49,718 bases of DNA from JAZDCZ01 sp046757925 (GTDB lineage: Bacteria; Gemmatimonadota; Gemmatimonadetes; Gemmatimonadales; GWC2-71-9), in NCBI GenBank assembly GCA_046757925.1, contig JBHHZE010000026.1, forward strand, positions 1 to 49,718, in the 5' to 3' direction. The position numbers were made by a program, and so were the translations under genes. Position 1 is the first letter of the stretch; each line of letters begins with the position of its first letter. Under the pieces are notes generated by a model, which was not told the DNA's origin, did no database searches, and worked only from the letters and a program-made list of their open reading frames with translations. Shown here piece by piece: positions 17,744 to 24,992 of this stretch.

Positions 17744-18778
17744 TCGCATCCTACACTTGCGAAAGCTGCCGGTCTCGCTGACAAGATCCAGCGGGCCATT
17801 GCGGGTACCTATCGTATCGACGGCCAAGAAATCGCATTGAACGCGGCGGTCGGTATCAGTCTCTGGCCGAACCACGCAGAGACAGCCGAAACCCTCGTTC
17901 GCAACAGCAATACTGCGCTACAGCATTGTGGTGTGTCGAAGCAGAACAGATATCTGTTCTATCGAAGGTCGATGCATCGGCACGCTTCCCGGCGACTTCG
18001 TATGACCAATCTTCTGCGCCGAGCCATCGAAAACGGCGAACTCGAGCTGCATTATCAGCCGCGGGTTCGTCCCAAGAGCGCGGCTATAGTCTCGGTAGAG
18101 GCGCTGTCCAGGTGGAGTAGCGAGGAGTTGGGTGACGTATCGCCGAGTGAATTCATCCCGCTTGCGGAGGAGTCGGGCCTGGTTCAGGGACTGGGAGACT
18201 GGTGCTTGCGCGTAGCTTCGCGCGACTTGGCACACTGGCAGGAGTTGGGAGCCCAGGACCTTGGCGTATCGGTCAATCTATCGTGCCAGCAACTGGGGCG
18301 GGGGACCGGAAAGCAGATTCTCAATGCTACCCGGGATGTAGATCCGACGAGCCTGGAGTTGGAGGTAACTGAGAGCACCGTCATCGGTCAGCCTCGAGAG
18401 GCTTTGGGCGTTCTGGCGCGCCTGGGCGAACACGGGTTCCGTATTTCGCTGGACGATTTCGGGACGGGTTACTCGTCTTTGAGCTACATCCGCAAGCTCC
18501 CGATCGACGCCGTGAAGATCGATCGATCGTTCATTGGCGAACTGGCGACGAATGAAGACGCGGTTCCGATTACGTGGGCGGTCATCATGATGTGTCAGTC
18601 CCTGAACTTGGAATCGGTGGCCGAGGGAGTCGAGACCAAGGAGCAGCGGCAGCGGCTGATAGACTTGGGCTGTGATGAAGTGCAAGGGTTTCTGTTTGCG
18701 CGGCCCATGCCGGCAGCGCAGCTGGAGCAGTTCTTCGAGGAACGCTGCGTGATCAACTCACGGCTGACGGTGGCCTAA
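17744..18778 (+). CDS. EAL-domain c-di-GMP phosphodiesterase with only a GGDEF stump
   Basis: The frame opens after a TGA at 17741. Residues read from about 17770 (LADKIQRAIAGTYRIDGQ, then NAAVGISLWPNHAETAETL) are the C-terminal third of a GGDEF domain; the catalytic GGDEF half is absent. A complete EAL domain follows with EALSRW, SVNLSCQQ, ELEVTES, DDFGTGYSSL, KIDRSFI, ESVAEGVET and DEVQGFLF, so the metal and general-base residues of an active c-di-GMP phosphodiesterase appear present. A TTG at 17837 or an ATG at 17972 could start a stand-alone EAL protein. The locus looks like a formerly larger sensor-GGDEF-EAL gene that lost its 5' part. No sensor domain remains. Confidence 0.7.
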   Translation, partial: SHPTLAKAAGLADKIQRAIAGTYRIDGQEIALNAAVGISLWPNHAETAETLVRNSNTALQHCGVSKQNRYLFYRRSMHRHASRRLRMTNLLRRAIENGELELHYQPRVRPKSAAIVSVEALSRWSSEELGDVSPSEFIPLAEESGLVQGLGDWCLRVASRDLAHWQELGAQDLGVSVNLSCQQLGRGTGKQILNATRDVDPTSLELEVTESTVIGQPREALGVLARLGEHGFRISLDDFGTGYSSLSYIRKLPIDAVKIDRSFIGELATNEDAVPITWAVIMMCQSLNLESVAEGVETKEQRQRLIDLGCDEVQGFLFARPMPAAQLEQFFEERCVINSRLTVA

Positions 18779-18915
18779 ACCTCTGCCTCGAAACCGCCAG
18801 CCGACCTTGATCAGGCCCAACTCGGCGGCGGCCCGTCCCGATTTCAGCTTGTTGGTAGGGCCTGCGGGTGGGAGCAGGACGAACGCGATAGGTTGATCCG
18901 GCAAGTGTCTCGAGC

Positions 18916-18944
18916 TTGACAAGCGATTCTCGCTCGGCTAGGCT
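18916..18944 (+). promoter_or_regulatory. Promoter of the histidine operon
   Basis: TTGACA at 18916-18921 is a perfect sigma-70-type -35 box. Seventeen bases later is TAGGCT (18939-18944), which keeps the key T, A and final T of the -10 hexamer. Transcription would start around 18950-18952, at or just before the first ATG of the leader reading frame. It lies directly ahead of the leader peptide and attenuator. Confidence 0.7.
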
Positions 18945-18951
18945 CTATTTC

Positions 18952-19026
18952 ATGATCGATAGAACGATGGCCCAGCACGACACACACCATCATCGGCGCC
19001 ACCCATCTTGGGGCCGACAAGTGTAG
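18952..19026 (+). CDS. hisL: Histidine operon leader peptide
   Basis: A short reading frame that can start at ATG 18952 (24 codons) or at the in-frame ATG 18967, which gives MAQHDTHHHRRHPSWGRQV and a TAG at 19024-19026. Five of the first twelve residues of the shorter form are His, with codons at 18976, 18985, 18988, 18991 and 19000. This density is the hallmark of his leader peptides, where scarce charged tRNA-His stalls the ribosome. A terminator hairpin follows 39 bases after the stop codon, and then hisG. No strong ribosome site precedes either ATG; the promoter position suggests the 18952 ATG could be at the very 5' end of the RNA. The peptide itself probably has no other function. Confidence 0.82.
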   Translation: MIDRTMAQHDTHHHRRHPSWGRQV

Positions 19027-19078
19027 CTGTGTGAACTGAGCGATTCATCAATCTCGACAACAGCGACGCTGGCCCCGA
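18969..19078 (+). promoter_or_regulatory. Antiterminator and protector pairings of the his attenuator
   Basis: TTGGGGCCG at 19008-19016, within the end of the leader reading frame, can pair with TGGCCCCGA at 19070-19078 (nine pairs, two of them G-U). This uses the 5' arm and loop of the terminator hairpin, so the two structures exclude each other. GGCCC at 18969-18973 can instead pair with GGGCC at 19011-19015, which would hide the antiterminator when no ribosome is present. A ribosome stalled on the His codons at 18985-18993 leaves 19008-19016 free, favouring read-through; one reaching the stop codon covers it, favouring termination. The pairings are seen in the sequence; the mechanism is inferred from classical his attenuation. 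Confidence 0.68.
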
Positions 19079-19093
19079 TGGCCGGCGTTTTTT
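19066..19093 (+). terminator. Intrinsic terminator (attenuator) ahead of hisG
   Basis: ACGCTGGCC (19066-19074) pairs with GGCCGGCGT (19080-19088) as a nine-pair stem with one G-U, a five-base loop CCGAT, and a run of six T (19088-19093). This is a strong Rho-independent terminator placed between the leader peptide and hisG, so it would block the operon unless disrupted. Confidence 0.88.
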
Positions 19094-19155
19094 GTTGGAT
19101 CTCCCTACATAAAAAGCGTCGGTCTACGGTCCACCCGCTGGCAAGCGGAACAGTT

Positions 19156-20034
19156 ATGGAATCGACGCACAAAGAAATCAAGCGATTACGCATGGGTATC
19201 CCAAAGGGTCGGATGGAAGGCGCTGTGCTTAAGCTCCTCGAAGACTCGGGCATCCGTGTAACACCTACTGCAAGAGGTTATCGGCCGGAGATTTCGCTGC
19301 CTCATGCAGAGGCAAAGCTCCTAAAGCCGCAGAATATTGTGGAGATGCTTACGGTCGGTAGTCGGGATGTGGGGTTCACAGGCGCCGACTGGGCGGCGGA
19401 GTTGGACGGTGCGTTGGTGGAGGTCTTGGACACTGGGCTGGATCCTGTCGAAGTAGTGGTGAGTGCTTCTAAAGAACTATTATGTGATGGGAATCTCCCG
19501 GCGAGACCATTACTGGTGGCGTCGGAGTACGAAAGTCTCGCCAGGCGGTGGATCGCTGCGCGAGGTATAGACGCTCGATTCGTGCGCTCCTACGGCGCCA
19601 CCGAAGTTTTCCCACCTGAAGATGCCGATGTGATCATCGACAATCGCGCGACTGGGGCCACCCTGAAGGCCAACGGTCTCGTAGTAATCGACACCATTAT
19701 GGGTTCCTCCACTCGGCTCTATGCAAGCCCGCTGGTGTGGCGTGATCCCGAGTTGCGACAACGTATTGAACTGTTGCGGGTCCTTCTAACCAGCGTGTTG
19801 GAAGGGCGCCGTCGAGTCATGGTGGAAGTCAACGCTCCTAGGGAGTGTCTGGCAGCTGTGGTCGGTGCTCTCCCTTGCATGCGACAGCCGACCGTTGCGT
19901 CACTCTACGGTGAGCCCGGTTTCGCAGTGCGCGCCGCCGTGCCGCGTGAGGCACTGACCGCGGTGATTCCGGCGGTAAAGAATGCGGGTGCAACGGACAT
20001 AGTCGTATCCGAACTCTGCCAAATAGTTCCGTGA
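19156..20034 (+). CDS. hisG: ATP phosphoribosyltransferase, long form
   Basis: HisG joins ATP and PRPP in the first, committed step of histidine synthesis. The 292-residue length, with a C-terminal region after about residue 215 (RVMVEVNAPRECLAAVV) that matches the ACT-like HisG_C domain, indicates the long, hexameric form that is feedback-inhibited by histidine and does not need HisZ. Visible motifs are MGIPKGRMEG, VGFTGADWAAE and the PRPP-binding region DVIIDNRATGATL. The frame stays open back to 19078 inside the terminator, so start choice matters: ATG 19156 with a weak GGAA is preferred, and ATG 19192 (MGIPKGR) is also possible. The stop overlaps the hisC start as GTGA. Expression should depend on the attenuator upstream. 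Confidence 0.95.
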   Translation: MESTHKEIKRLRMGIPKGRMEGAVLKLLEDSGIRVTPTARGYRPEISLPHAEAKLLKPQNIVEMLTVGSRDVGFTGADWAAELDGALVEVLDTGLDPVEVVVSASKELLCDGNLPARPLLVASEYESLARRWIAARGIDARFVRSYGATEVFPPEDADVIIDNRATGATLKANGLVVIDTIMGSSTRLYASPLVWRDPELRQRIELLRVLLTSVLEGRRRVMVEVNAPRECLAAVVGALPCMRQPTVASLYGEPGFAVRAAVPREALTAVIPAVKNAGATDIVVSELCQIVP

Positions 20035-21737
20035 ACTCGACGCCAATAGTTACCGCGTCGCCTTACGAGACACGCCAGTCAAGCCAGGGGGACATGCTTC
20101 TGCTCGATCGCAACGAGGGTGGGGAGCCGCCCACCGAACTACTGCAAATACTGGGTGCAATGGATGCTGGAGTACTGCGGCGATATCCGGACCCAAGGTA
20201 TCTCGAGACGGCATTGGGACGGCGTTTCAACGTAGCGCCGGAGAGAGTGCTGGTCACAGCGGGTGGCGATGACGCAATCGACAGGTGCTGCCGCGCATTC
20301 CTCGACCCGAACCGCACGGCAATCCTGAGCCGACCGACCTTCGAGATGCTGGAGCGCTCACTTGCTCTCACGCGCTGCACGATCGAATGCGTCCCGTGGG
20401 GCCATGACGAATTCCCCACAGATGATGTGATTGCGAAGCTCGACGAGCGTGTTGGTCTGATCGCATTGGTCTCACCGAACAATCCAACGGGGCTCTGTCT
20501 TGGGGTGAAGAGTTTGCGACGTGTTGCCCGCGCCGCTGCCGACGCAATAGTGTTATTGGACCACGCCTACGTGGAGTACGCCGATCACGATCTCACGGGG
20601 GCAGCGCTGGCACTGCCGAACGTTGTGATAGTCCGAACCTTTTCCAAGGCATGGGGTCTGGCGGGTTGCCGTATAGGCTTCGCTTTGGGCTCCACGGATC
20701 TGATCCGCGCGCTCAGGGCTTCGGGTGGACCCTATCCTGTATCTGCTCTCTCGCTTGCTCTGGCCCGAAAGTGTCTCGAGGGCGACGAGTCCATCCGGTT
20801 GCGCCACGTCGGCCGAGTGAAGTTCGAGCGTGAGGTGCTCGCCGAGCGACTTCGCATTGACGGCGCGATGGTGCCGAACTCGCAGGCCAACTTTGTGCTC
20901 GCCGGTTTCGGTCCACGTGCGTCGTTCGTGCGCGACGCCATGGCCACCGCCGGTGTCCTGGTGAGGGATTTCTCCCGACGGCCCGGCATTGAAGGTTCGC
21001 TTCGGCTCACGCTTCCTGGGAACGAATTGGAGTTCGCTCGACTCAACGACGCACTCGATCTCGTTCTCCGACCCCAGGCAATTCTCATCGATCTAGACGG
21101 CGTGATTGCCGATGTAAGAGGATCCTATCGCCGCTGCATAATCGCGACGGCAGCATCATTCGGAGTGACCCTGAGTGCACGTGAAATACGCGCGACGATA
21201 GCAGCAGGTGACGCCAACAACGATTGGCTGCTCACGCAGCAGATGCTTGAAAAACACGGTGTGAGCGCGCCTTTAGCAGAGATTACGCGTCGCTTTCAGG
21301 CGTCCTACCTGGGTAGCGGCCTCCACCGCGGGCTGCGCGACAACGAGCGTGTGTTGGTTGACGCGGATGTGATGGCCGCACTCGCTCGCAGATTTTCGCT
21401 CGCCATCGTCAGCGGGCGGCCGCGAGCGGAGGCGGACTGGTTCCTCGAGCGCGCCGGCATGCGTCACTGCTTTGCCGCGGTGGTCGCTATGGAAGACGCT
21501 CCGCTGAAACCCGATCCGGCACCGGTCAGGCTGGCCCTCCAACGCCTTGGCGCTCGACGAGGCTGGATGCTGGGTGATACCCCAGACGACGTGCGGGCCG
21601 CCGGCGAAGCCGGGGTGTTGCCAATCGGTGTGGTGGCTCCCGGCCATGACGCGACGGCGACGACGCGCGTACTGCGCCAGGCGGGAGCAGCGTGGGTGAT
21701 CCGGAATCTCACTGAACTCGAGGATTTGATTTCATGA
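20031..21737 (+). CDS. hisC: Bifunctional histidinol-phosphate aminotransferase / HAD phosphatase
   Basis: This is a 568-residue fusion. Residues 1 to about 347 are a HisC-type class II aminotransferase with SPNNPTG (148-154), LDHAYVEY, the PLP-binding Lys206 in FSKAWGLAGCRIGF, and SLRLTLPG near the domain end. Residues 350-568 are a HAD-family phosphatase of the IA type: nucleophile Asp354 and acid Asp356 in ILIDLDGVIAD, motif II SGRP (461-464), motif III Lys493 in PLKPDP, motif IV GDTPDD (515-520). HisC makes histidinol phosphate and the next step removes its phosphate. The hisB gene here lacks a phosphatase domain, so the HAD half is an obvious candidate for histidinol-phosphate phosphatase (inference). 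GTG start and stop codon are both within four-base overlaps with neighbours. Confidence 0.9.
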   Translation: MNSTPIVTASPYETRQSSQGDMLLLDRNEGGEPPTELLQILGAMDAGVLRRYPDPRYLETALGRRFNVAPERVLVTAGGDDAIDRCCRAFLDPNRTAILSRPTFEMLERSLALTRCTIECVPWGHDEFPTDDVIAKLDERVGLIALVSPNNPTGLCLGVKSLRRVARAAADAIVLLDHAYVEYADHDLTGAALALPNVVIVRTFSKAWGLAGCRIGFALGSTDLIRALRASGGPYPVSALSLALARKCLEGDESIRLRHVGRVKFEREVLAERLRIDGAMVPNSQANFVLAGFGPRASFVRDAMATAGVLVRDFSRRPGIEGSLRLTLPGNELEFARLNDALDLVLRPQAILIDLDGVIADVRGSYRRCIIATAASFGVTLSAREIRATIAAGDANNDWLLTQQMLEKHGVSAPLAEITRRFQASYLGSGLHRGLRDNERVLVDADVMAALARRFSLAIVSGRPRAEADWFLERAGMRHCFAAVVAMEDAPLKPDPAPVRLALQRLGARRGWMLGDTPDDVRAAGEAGVLPIGVVAPGHDATATTRVLRQAGAAWVIRNLTELEDLIS

Positions 21738-22336
21738 ATGCACGACGAGCAGAGTTCGAGCGGAGCACAGCGGAAACGCGAGTTGTGGTGGCGCTCAATC
21801 TCGACGGCAGAGGGTGCACCCAACTCGCCAGTGGCATCGGATTTCTCGATCACCTGCTCGAGACGCTGGCACGCCACGCGCGTTTCGACCTCACGCTCAG
21901 TTGCGAGGGCGATCTTCAAGTCGACGATCATCACACCGCCGAAGATTGTGGCCTCGTACTGGGAGCGGCGATGGACCGTGCGCTGGGTGAGCGCCGGGGG
22001 ATCGCGCGGTTCGGTTCCGCACTGGCACCATTGGATGAATCGCTGGCCCGCTCTGTGGTAGACTGTTCGGGACGACCGTTTGCTGCGGTTGAGTTAGAGC
22101 TCGTGCGTGACTCGCTTGGATCGCTTGCATGCGAGAACGTTTCCCACATGCTCGTTTCGTTTGCGATCGCTGCGCGTATCACTCTGCACGTAGACGTCTT
22201 GCGTGGAGTAAACGATCACCACAAGGCCGAAGCCGGGTTCAAGGCAACGGCGTTGGCGTTGCGAGAGGCGGTCGCACCGTCCGGTTTCAGCGATATCCCG
22301 TCGATCAAGGACACCCTGGGGGCGGTGAGGTCGTGA
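21734..22336 (+). CDS. hisB: Imidazoleglycerol-phosphate dehydratase (single domain)
   Basis: This 200-residue protein is a monofunctional IGPD, which dehydrates imidazoleglycerol phosphate to imidazole acetol phosphate. The manganese-binding motifs are present: DHLLETLARHARFDL, DDHHTAEDCGL, and NDHHKAEAGFKA. CENVSHMLVSF matches the second-half SHMxxSF region. It has no N-terminal phosphatase as in E. coli HisB, so dephosphorylation must come from elsewhere; the HAD domain fused to HisC just upstream is the candidate. It starts in an ATGA overlap with hisC and ends in a GTGA overlap with hisHF. Confidence 0.96.
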   Translation: MNARRAEFERSTAETRVVVALNLDGRGCTQLASGIGFLDHLLETLARHARFDLTLSCEGDLQVDDHHTAEDCGLVLGAAMDRALGERRGIARFGSALAPLDESLARSVVDCSGRPFAAVELELVRDSLGSLACENVSHMLVSFAIAARITLHVDVLRGVNDHHKAEAGFKATALALREAVAPSGFSDIPSIKDTLGAVRS

Positions 22337-23718
22337 AGAGGGTAGCAGTCATCGATTCCGGAGTAGCCAATCTGGCATCGATCAGATGCGCGTTGCAGCG
22401 GCTGGGAGTGCGGGTAAGCATCGCGCGCGTGCCCAACGACGCGAAGGGGGCCACGCACATTGTGCTTCCGGGTGTAGGGTCGTTTGGTGCCGCGATCGAT
22501 CGGATTAGATCCAGTGGCCTGGATCGAGTTATTACTGCTGCTGTTGAAGACTCCCGCCCGGTCTTGGCCGTGTGTCTCGGCATGCAGCTGCTGTGCGAAG
22601 GCAGTGAGGAAAGTTGCAATAAGAGAGGACTCGGCCTCCTGGAGGGAGAGTGCCGACGATTGCCATCGACAGTGCGGCTGCCACACGTAGGCTGGAATTG
22701 GGTACAGGTGGGCCAAGGGCCCGGGCGTCTGTCGAGCGGCTATGCAGCCTTTGCCAATTCGTATGCCCTCCTGGAGCCGCCAAGAGATTGCCGAGTTGCG
22801 TGGACTGCGCACGGCACCCGTTTTGTCGCGGCACTGGAGCGGGGCAGTCTGCTTGCCTGCCAGTTCCACCCCGAACTATCGGGAACCTGGGGGCTCGAAC
22901 TGCTGGAACGTTGGCTCGACGGTTCAGAAGTCGAATCATTGGACGGGGACGCAGCGCATCGGACTGGCGCAGTGCGGCGGATCGTGCCGTGTCTCGACGT
23001 CCGAGACGGCCGAGTTGTGAAGGGTGTGCAATTCGGCAACGTTGAAGACCGAGGCGATCCTGCGACTCGAGCTGCGGCATACGAAGCACAGGGTGCCGAT
23101 GAATTGGTCGTGCTCGACATAGGTGCATCGCCAGGCGGACGAGAAACGGAACTGGAGACGGTACGGCGTGTTCGTGAGGCTTTGACGATCCCACTCACGG
23201 TGGGCGGGGGCGTTCGAAGTACAACACATGCGAGGCGCTTGATTGCGGCCGGCGCTGACAAGGTGAGCGTTAACACCGCGGCAGTCGAACGACCCGGCCT
23301 GATCGCCGAGCTGGTCGGCGAATTTGGATCACAATGTGTTGTGCTGGCAATCGATGCGCGGCGCCGTGGTGGTGGATGGGAAGCACTCGTCATGGGTGGT
23401 CGGCAAAGCGTCGGATTGGACGCCGTGGAATGGGCCTGTCACGGGGTCGCGTTAGGTGCCGGCGAGTTGTTGCTGACCAGTTGGGACCGTGACGGAACGC
23501 GTCGCGGGTGTGACCTGGCGCTACTGACCAGCGTTACCCGTGCAGTGTCCGTGCCTGTAATTGCGTCCGGAGGCATCGGCGACCGCGACGATATCGCGGA
23601 CGGTTTCGAGGCCGGTGCGAGCGCGGTTCTCGCGGCGTCCGTTTTCCACGACGCCACTCATTCAGTGGCGGATATCAAGAGGGACATGGTCCGACGACAG
23701 TTCAAGGTCCGGGTATGA
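22333..23718 (+). CDS. hisHF: Fused imidazole glycerol phosphate synthase (HisH-HisF)
   Basis: One 461-residue chain carries both subunits of IGP synthase. Residues 1 to about 198 are the HisH glutaminase: oxyanion region PGVGSFGAA, nucleophile Cys81 in VCLGMQLL, and His179/Glu181 in FHPELSG. After a short linker (about 199-213), residues 214-461 are the HisF cyclase barrel: Asp222 in PCLDVRDGRVVKG, Lys310 in AGADKVSVNTAAV, Asp341 in LAIDARR, LLTSWDRDGT and SGGIGD. The enzyme uses ammonia from glutamine, channelled through the barrel, to form IGP and AICAR. HisH and HisF are separate in most bacteria; the fused order matches eukaryotic HIS7. The GTG at 22333 overlaps the hisB stop; the upstream part of the frame is hisB shadow. 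Confidence 0.95.
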   Translation: MKRVAVIDSGVANLASIRCALQRLGVRVSIARVPNDAKGATHIVLPGVGSFGAAIDRIRSSGLDRVITAAVEDSRPVLAVCLGMQLLCEGSEESCNKRGLGLLEGECRRLPSTVRLPHVGWNWVQVGQGPGRLSSGYAAFANSYALLEPPRDCRVAWTAHGTRFVAALERGSLLACQFHPELSGTWGLELLERWLDGSEVESLDGDAAHRTGAVRRIVPCLDVRDGRVVKGVQFGNVEDRGDPATRAAAYEAQGADELVVLDIGASPGGRETELETVRRVREALTIPLTVGGGVRSTTHARRLIAAGADKVSVNTAAVERPGLIAELVGEFGSQCVVLAIDARRRGGGWEALVMGGRQSVGLDAVEWACHGVALGAGELLLTSWDRDGTRRGCDLALLTSVTRAVSVPVIASGGIGDRDDIADGFEAGASAVLAASVFHDATHSVADIKRDMVRRQFKVRV

Positions 23719-24992
23719 TCGTTCCCAGTATCGATCTCATGAATGGACGCGCCGTACAGCTGAGGCAGGGAAGGGATCTTGTGCTGGATGGCGGTGACCC
23801 ACTCGAGCGATTGGATGAGCTTGCGGTTGTGGGGGAAGTGGCGGTGGTCGACTTGGACCGAGCGCTGGGGAGAGGTTCAAATGCTAAGCTGATTGGCGAG
23901 ATGGTACGGCGGGCACCGTGCCGCGTAGGTGGTGGCATTCGCGATACCGACACCGCCAAGTCGTGGCTCGACTCGGGCGCAGCAAAGGTCATGATCGGCA
24001 CTAGGGCCTCACCGGAGTTCTGTTCGGCGCTTCCAAGAGAACGGGTAATCGCTGCATTGGACTCTCGACAGGGTGAGGTAGTGGTCAATGGATGGCTTAC
24101 GTCGACCGGAGAATCAGTTCTAAGTCGCATCGAGGCACTTGCTCCGCACGTATCCGGTGTGCTGCTCACTCAGGTGGAATGCGAAGGCACGCTAGGTGGA
24201 TTCGACTTTCAGCTCATCCGTGACGTGCTAACTGTGGCTTCCGATCTGCAGATTACCGCGGCGGGGGGCATCACGACTCCGGGCGAGATTGCTGCGCTCG
24301 ACGCCCTTGGCGTCGACGCACAGGTGGGGATGGCGTTGTATGCAGGTCGACTGGACCTGGGAGACGCCTTCGCCGCGCCGCTAGCTGCCGGGCGGGTTCC
24401 CCAGCCTTGGCCCACCGTCGTGTGTGACGAGTACGGTTGTGCCTTGGGCCTGGTGTGGAGCACACCGGCGTCGTTGCGGCGGGCCATTGCGGAACGGCGC
24501 GGTGTCTACTGGTCTCGCTCACGCAATGAGATCTGGGTGAAGGGTTCTACGTCTGGCAACCAGCAACATCTGAAGCGGGTAGAACTGGACTGCGACCGCG
24601 ACGCAATCAGGATGACTGTGCGGCAGGAGGGAAGTGGCTTCTGCCATATGGGACGCAGGTCGTGTTGGAACGATGATTTCGATCTTGGCGCGCTGGAGCG
24701 TGTGATAGCATCGCGCGGCAGGAGCGCCGATGAGCGGTCCGGTACAGTTGCGCTGTTTCACGATCCCGCGCTTCTGGCTGCAAAGCTCGTGGAGGAGGCG
24801 AAGGAGCTGGCAGCCGCCGAATCGACTGACGAAGCGGTGTTTGAAGCGGCGGACCTGATCTACTTCGCACTCACCGCAGTCATCAGCAAAGGCGGATCTC
24901 TTGCTGCCGTTGTACGAGAGTTGGAACGGCGTCGCGGCTGCGTGACTCGACGTCCCATGACGGCCCAACTGTCCGAGGGGGGAGGGACATGA
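23715..24992 (+). CDS. hisAIE: Trifunctional HisA-HisI-HisE fusion
   Basis: This 425-residue protein appears to carry three activities. Residues 1-225 are HisA (ProFAR isomerase barrel) with catalytic Asp7 in PSIDLMNGRAV, Asp116 in AALDSRQG, VGGGIRD and AAGGITTPGE. Residues 230-318 are HisI (PRA-CH): YWSRSRNEIWVKG, TSGNQQ, LDCDRDAI with a zinc-site Cys, and GFCHMGRRSCW with the other two. Residues 325-420 are HisE (PRA-PH): LAAKLVEEAKELAAA and EAADLIYFAL, with acidic metal ligands. Together they perform three consecutive steps from PR-ATP to PRFAR. HisI-HisE fusions are common; having HisA in front is not something I know as standard. It overlaps hisHF and hisD by ATGA. Confidence 0.93.
   Translation: MIVPSIDLMNGRAVQLRQGRDLVLDGGDPLERLDELAVVGEVAVVDLDRALGRGSNAKLIGEMVRRAPCRVGGGIRDTDTAKSWLDSGAAKVMIGTRASPEFCSALPRERVIAALDSRQGEVVVNGWLTSTGESVLSRIEALAPHVSGVLLTQVECEGTLGGFDFQLIRDVLTVASDLQITAAGGITTPGEIAALDALGVDAQVGMALYAGRLDLGDAFAAPLAAGRVPQPWPTVVCDEYGCALGLVWSTPASLRRAIAERRGVYWSRSRNEIWVKGSTSGNQQHLKRVELDCDRDAIRMTVRQEGSGFCHMGRRSCWNDDFDLGALERVIASRGRSADERSGTVALFHDPALLAAKLVEEAKELAAAESTDEAVFEAADLIYFALTAVISKGGSLAAVVRELERRRGCVTRRPMTAQLSEGGGT

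Noticed and set aside
18779..18915. Protein-like minus-strand frame (PIAFVLLPPAGPTNK, then AAAELGLIKVGWRF)
   Set aside because: About 45 codons with sensible composition, but no start with a ribosome site and no recognised family. It overlaps the his promoter region at its upstream end. It could be a gene fragment; not enough to annotate.
19078..19155. Upstream extension of hisG beginning at 19078
   Set aside because: This start lies inside the terminator hairpin and the extra residues do not resemble HisG; ATG 19156 or 19192 is more likely.
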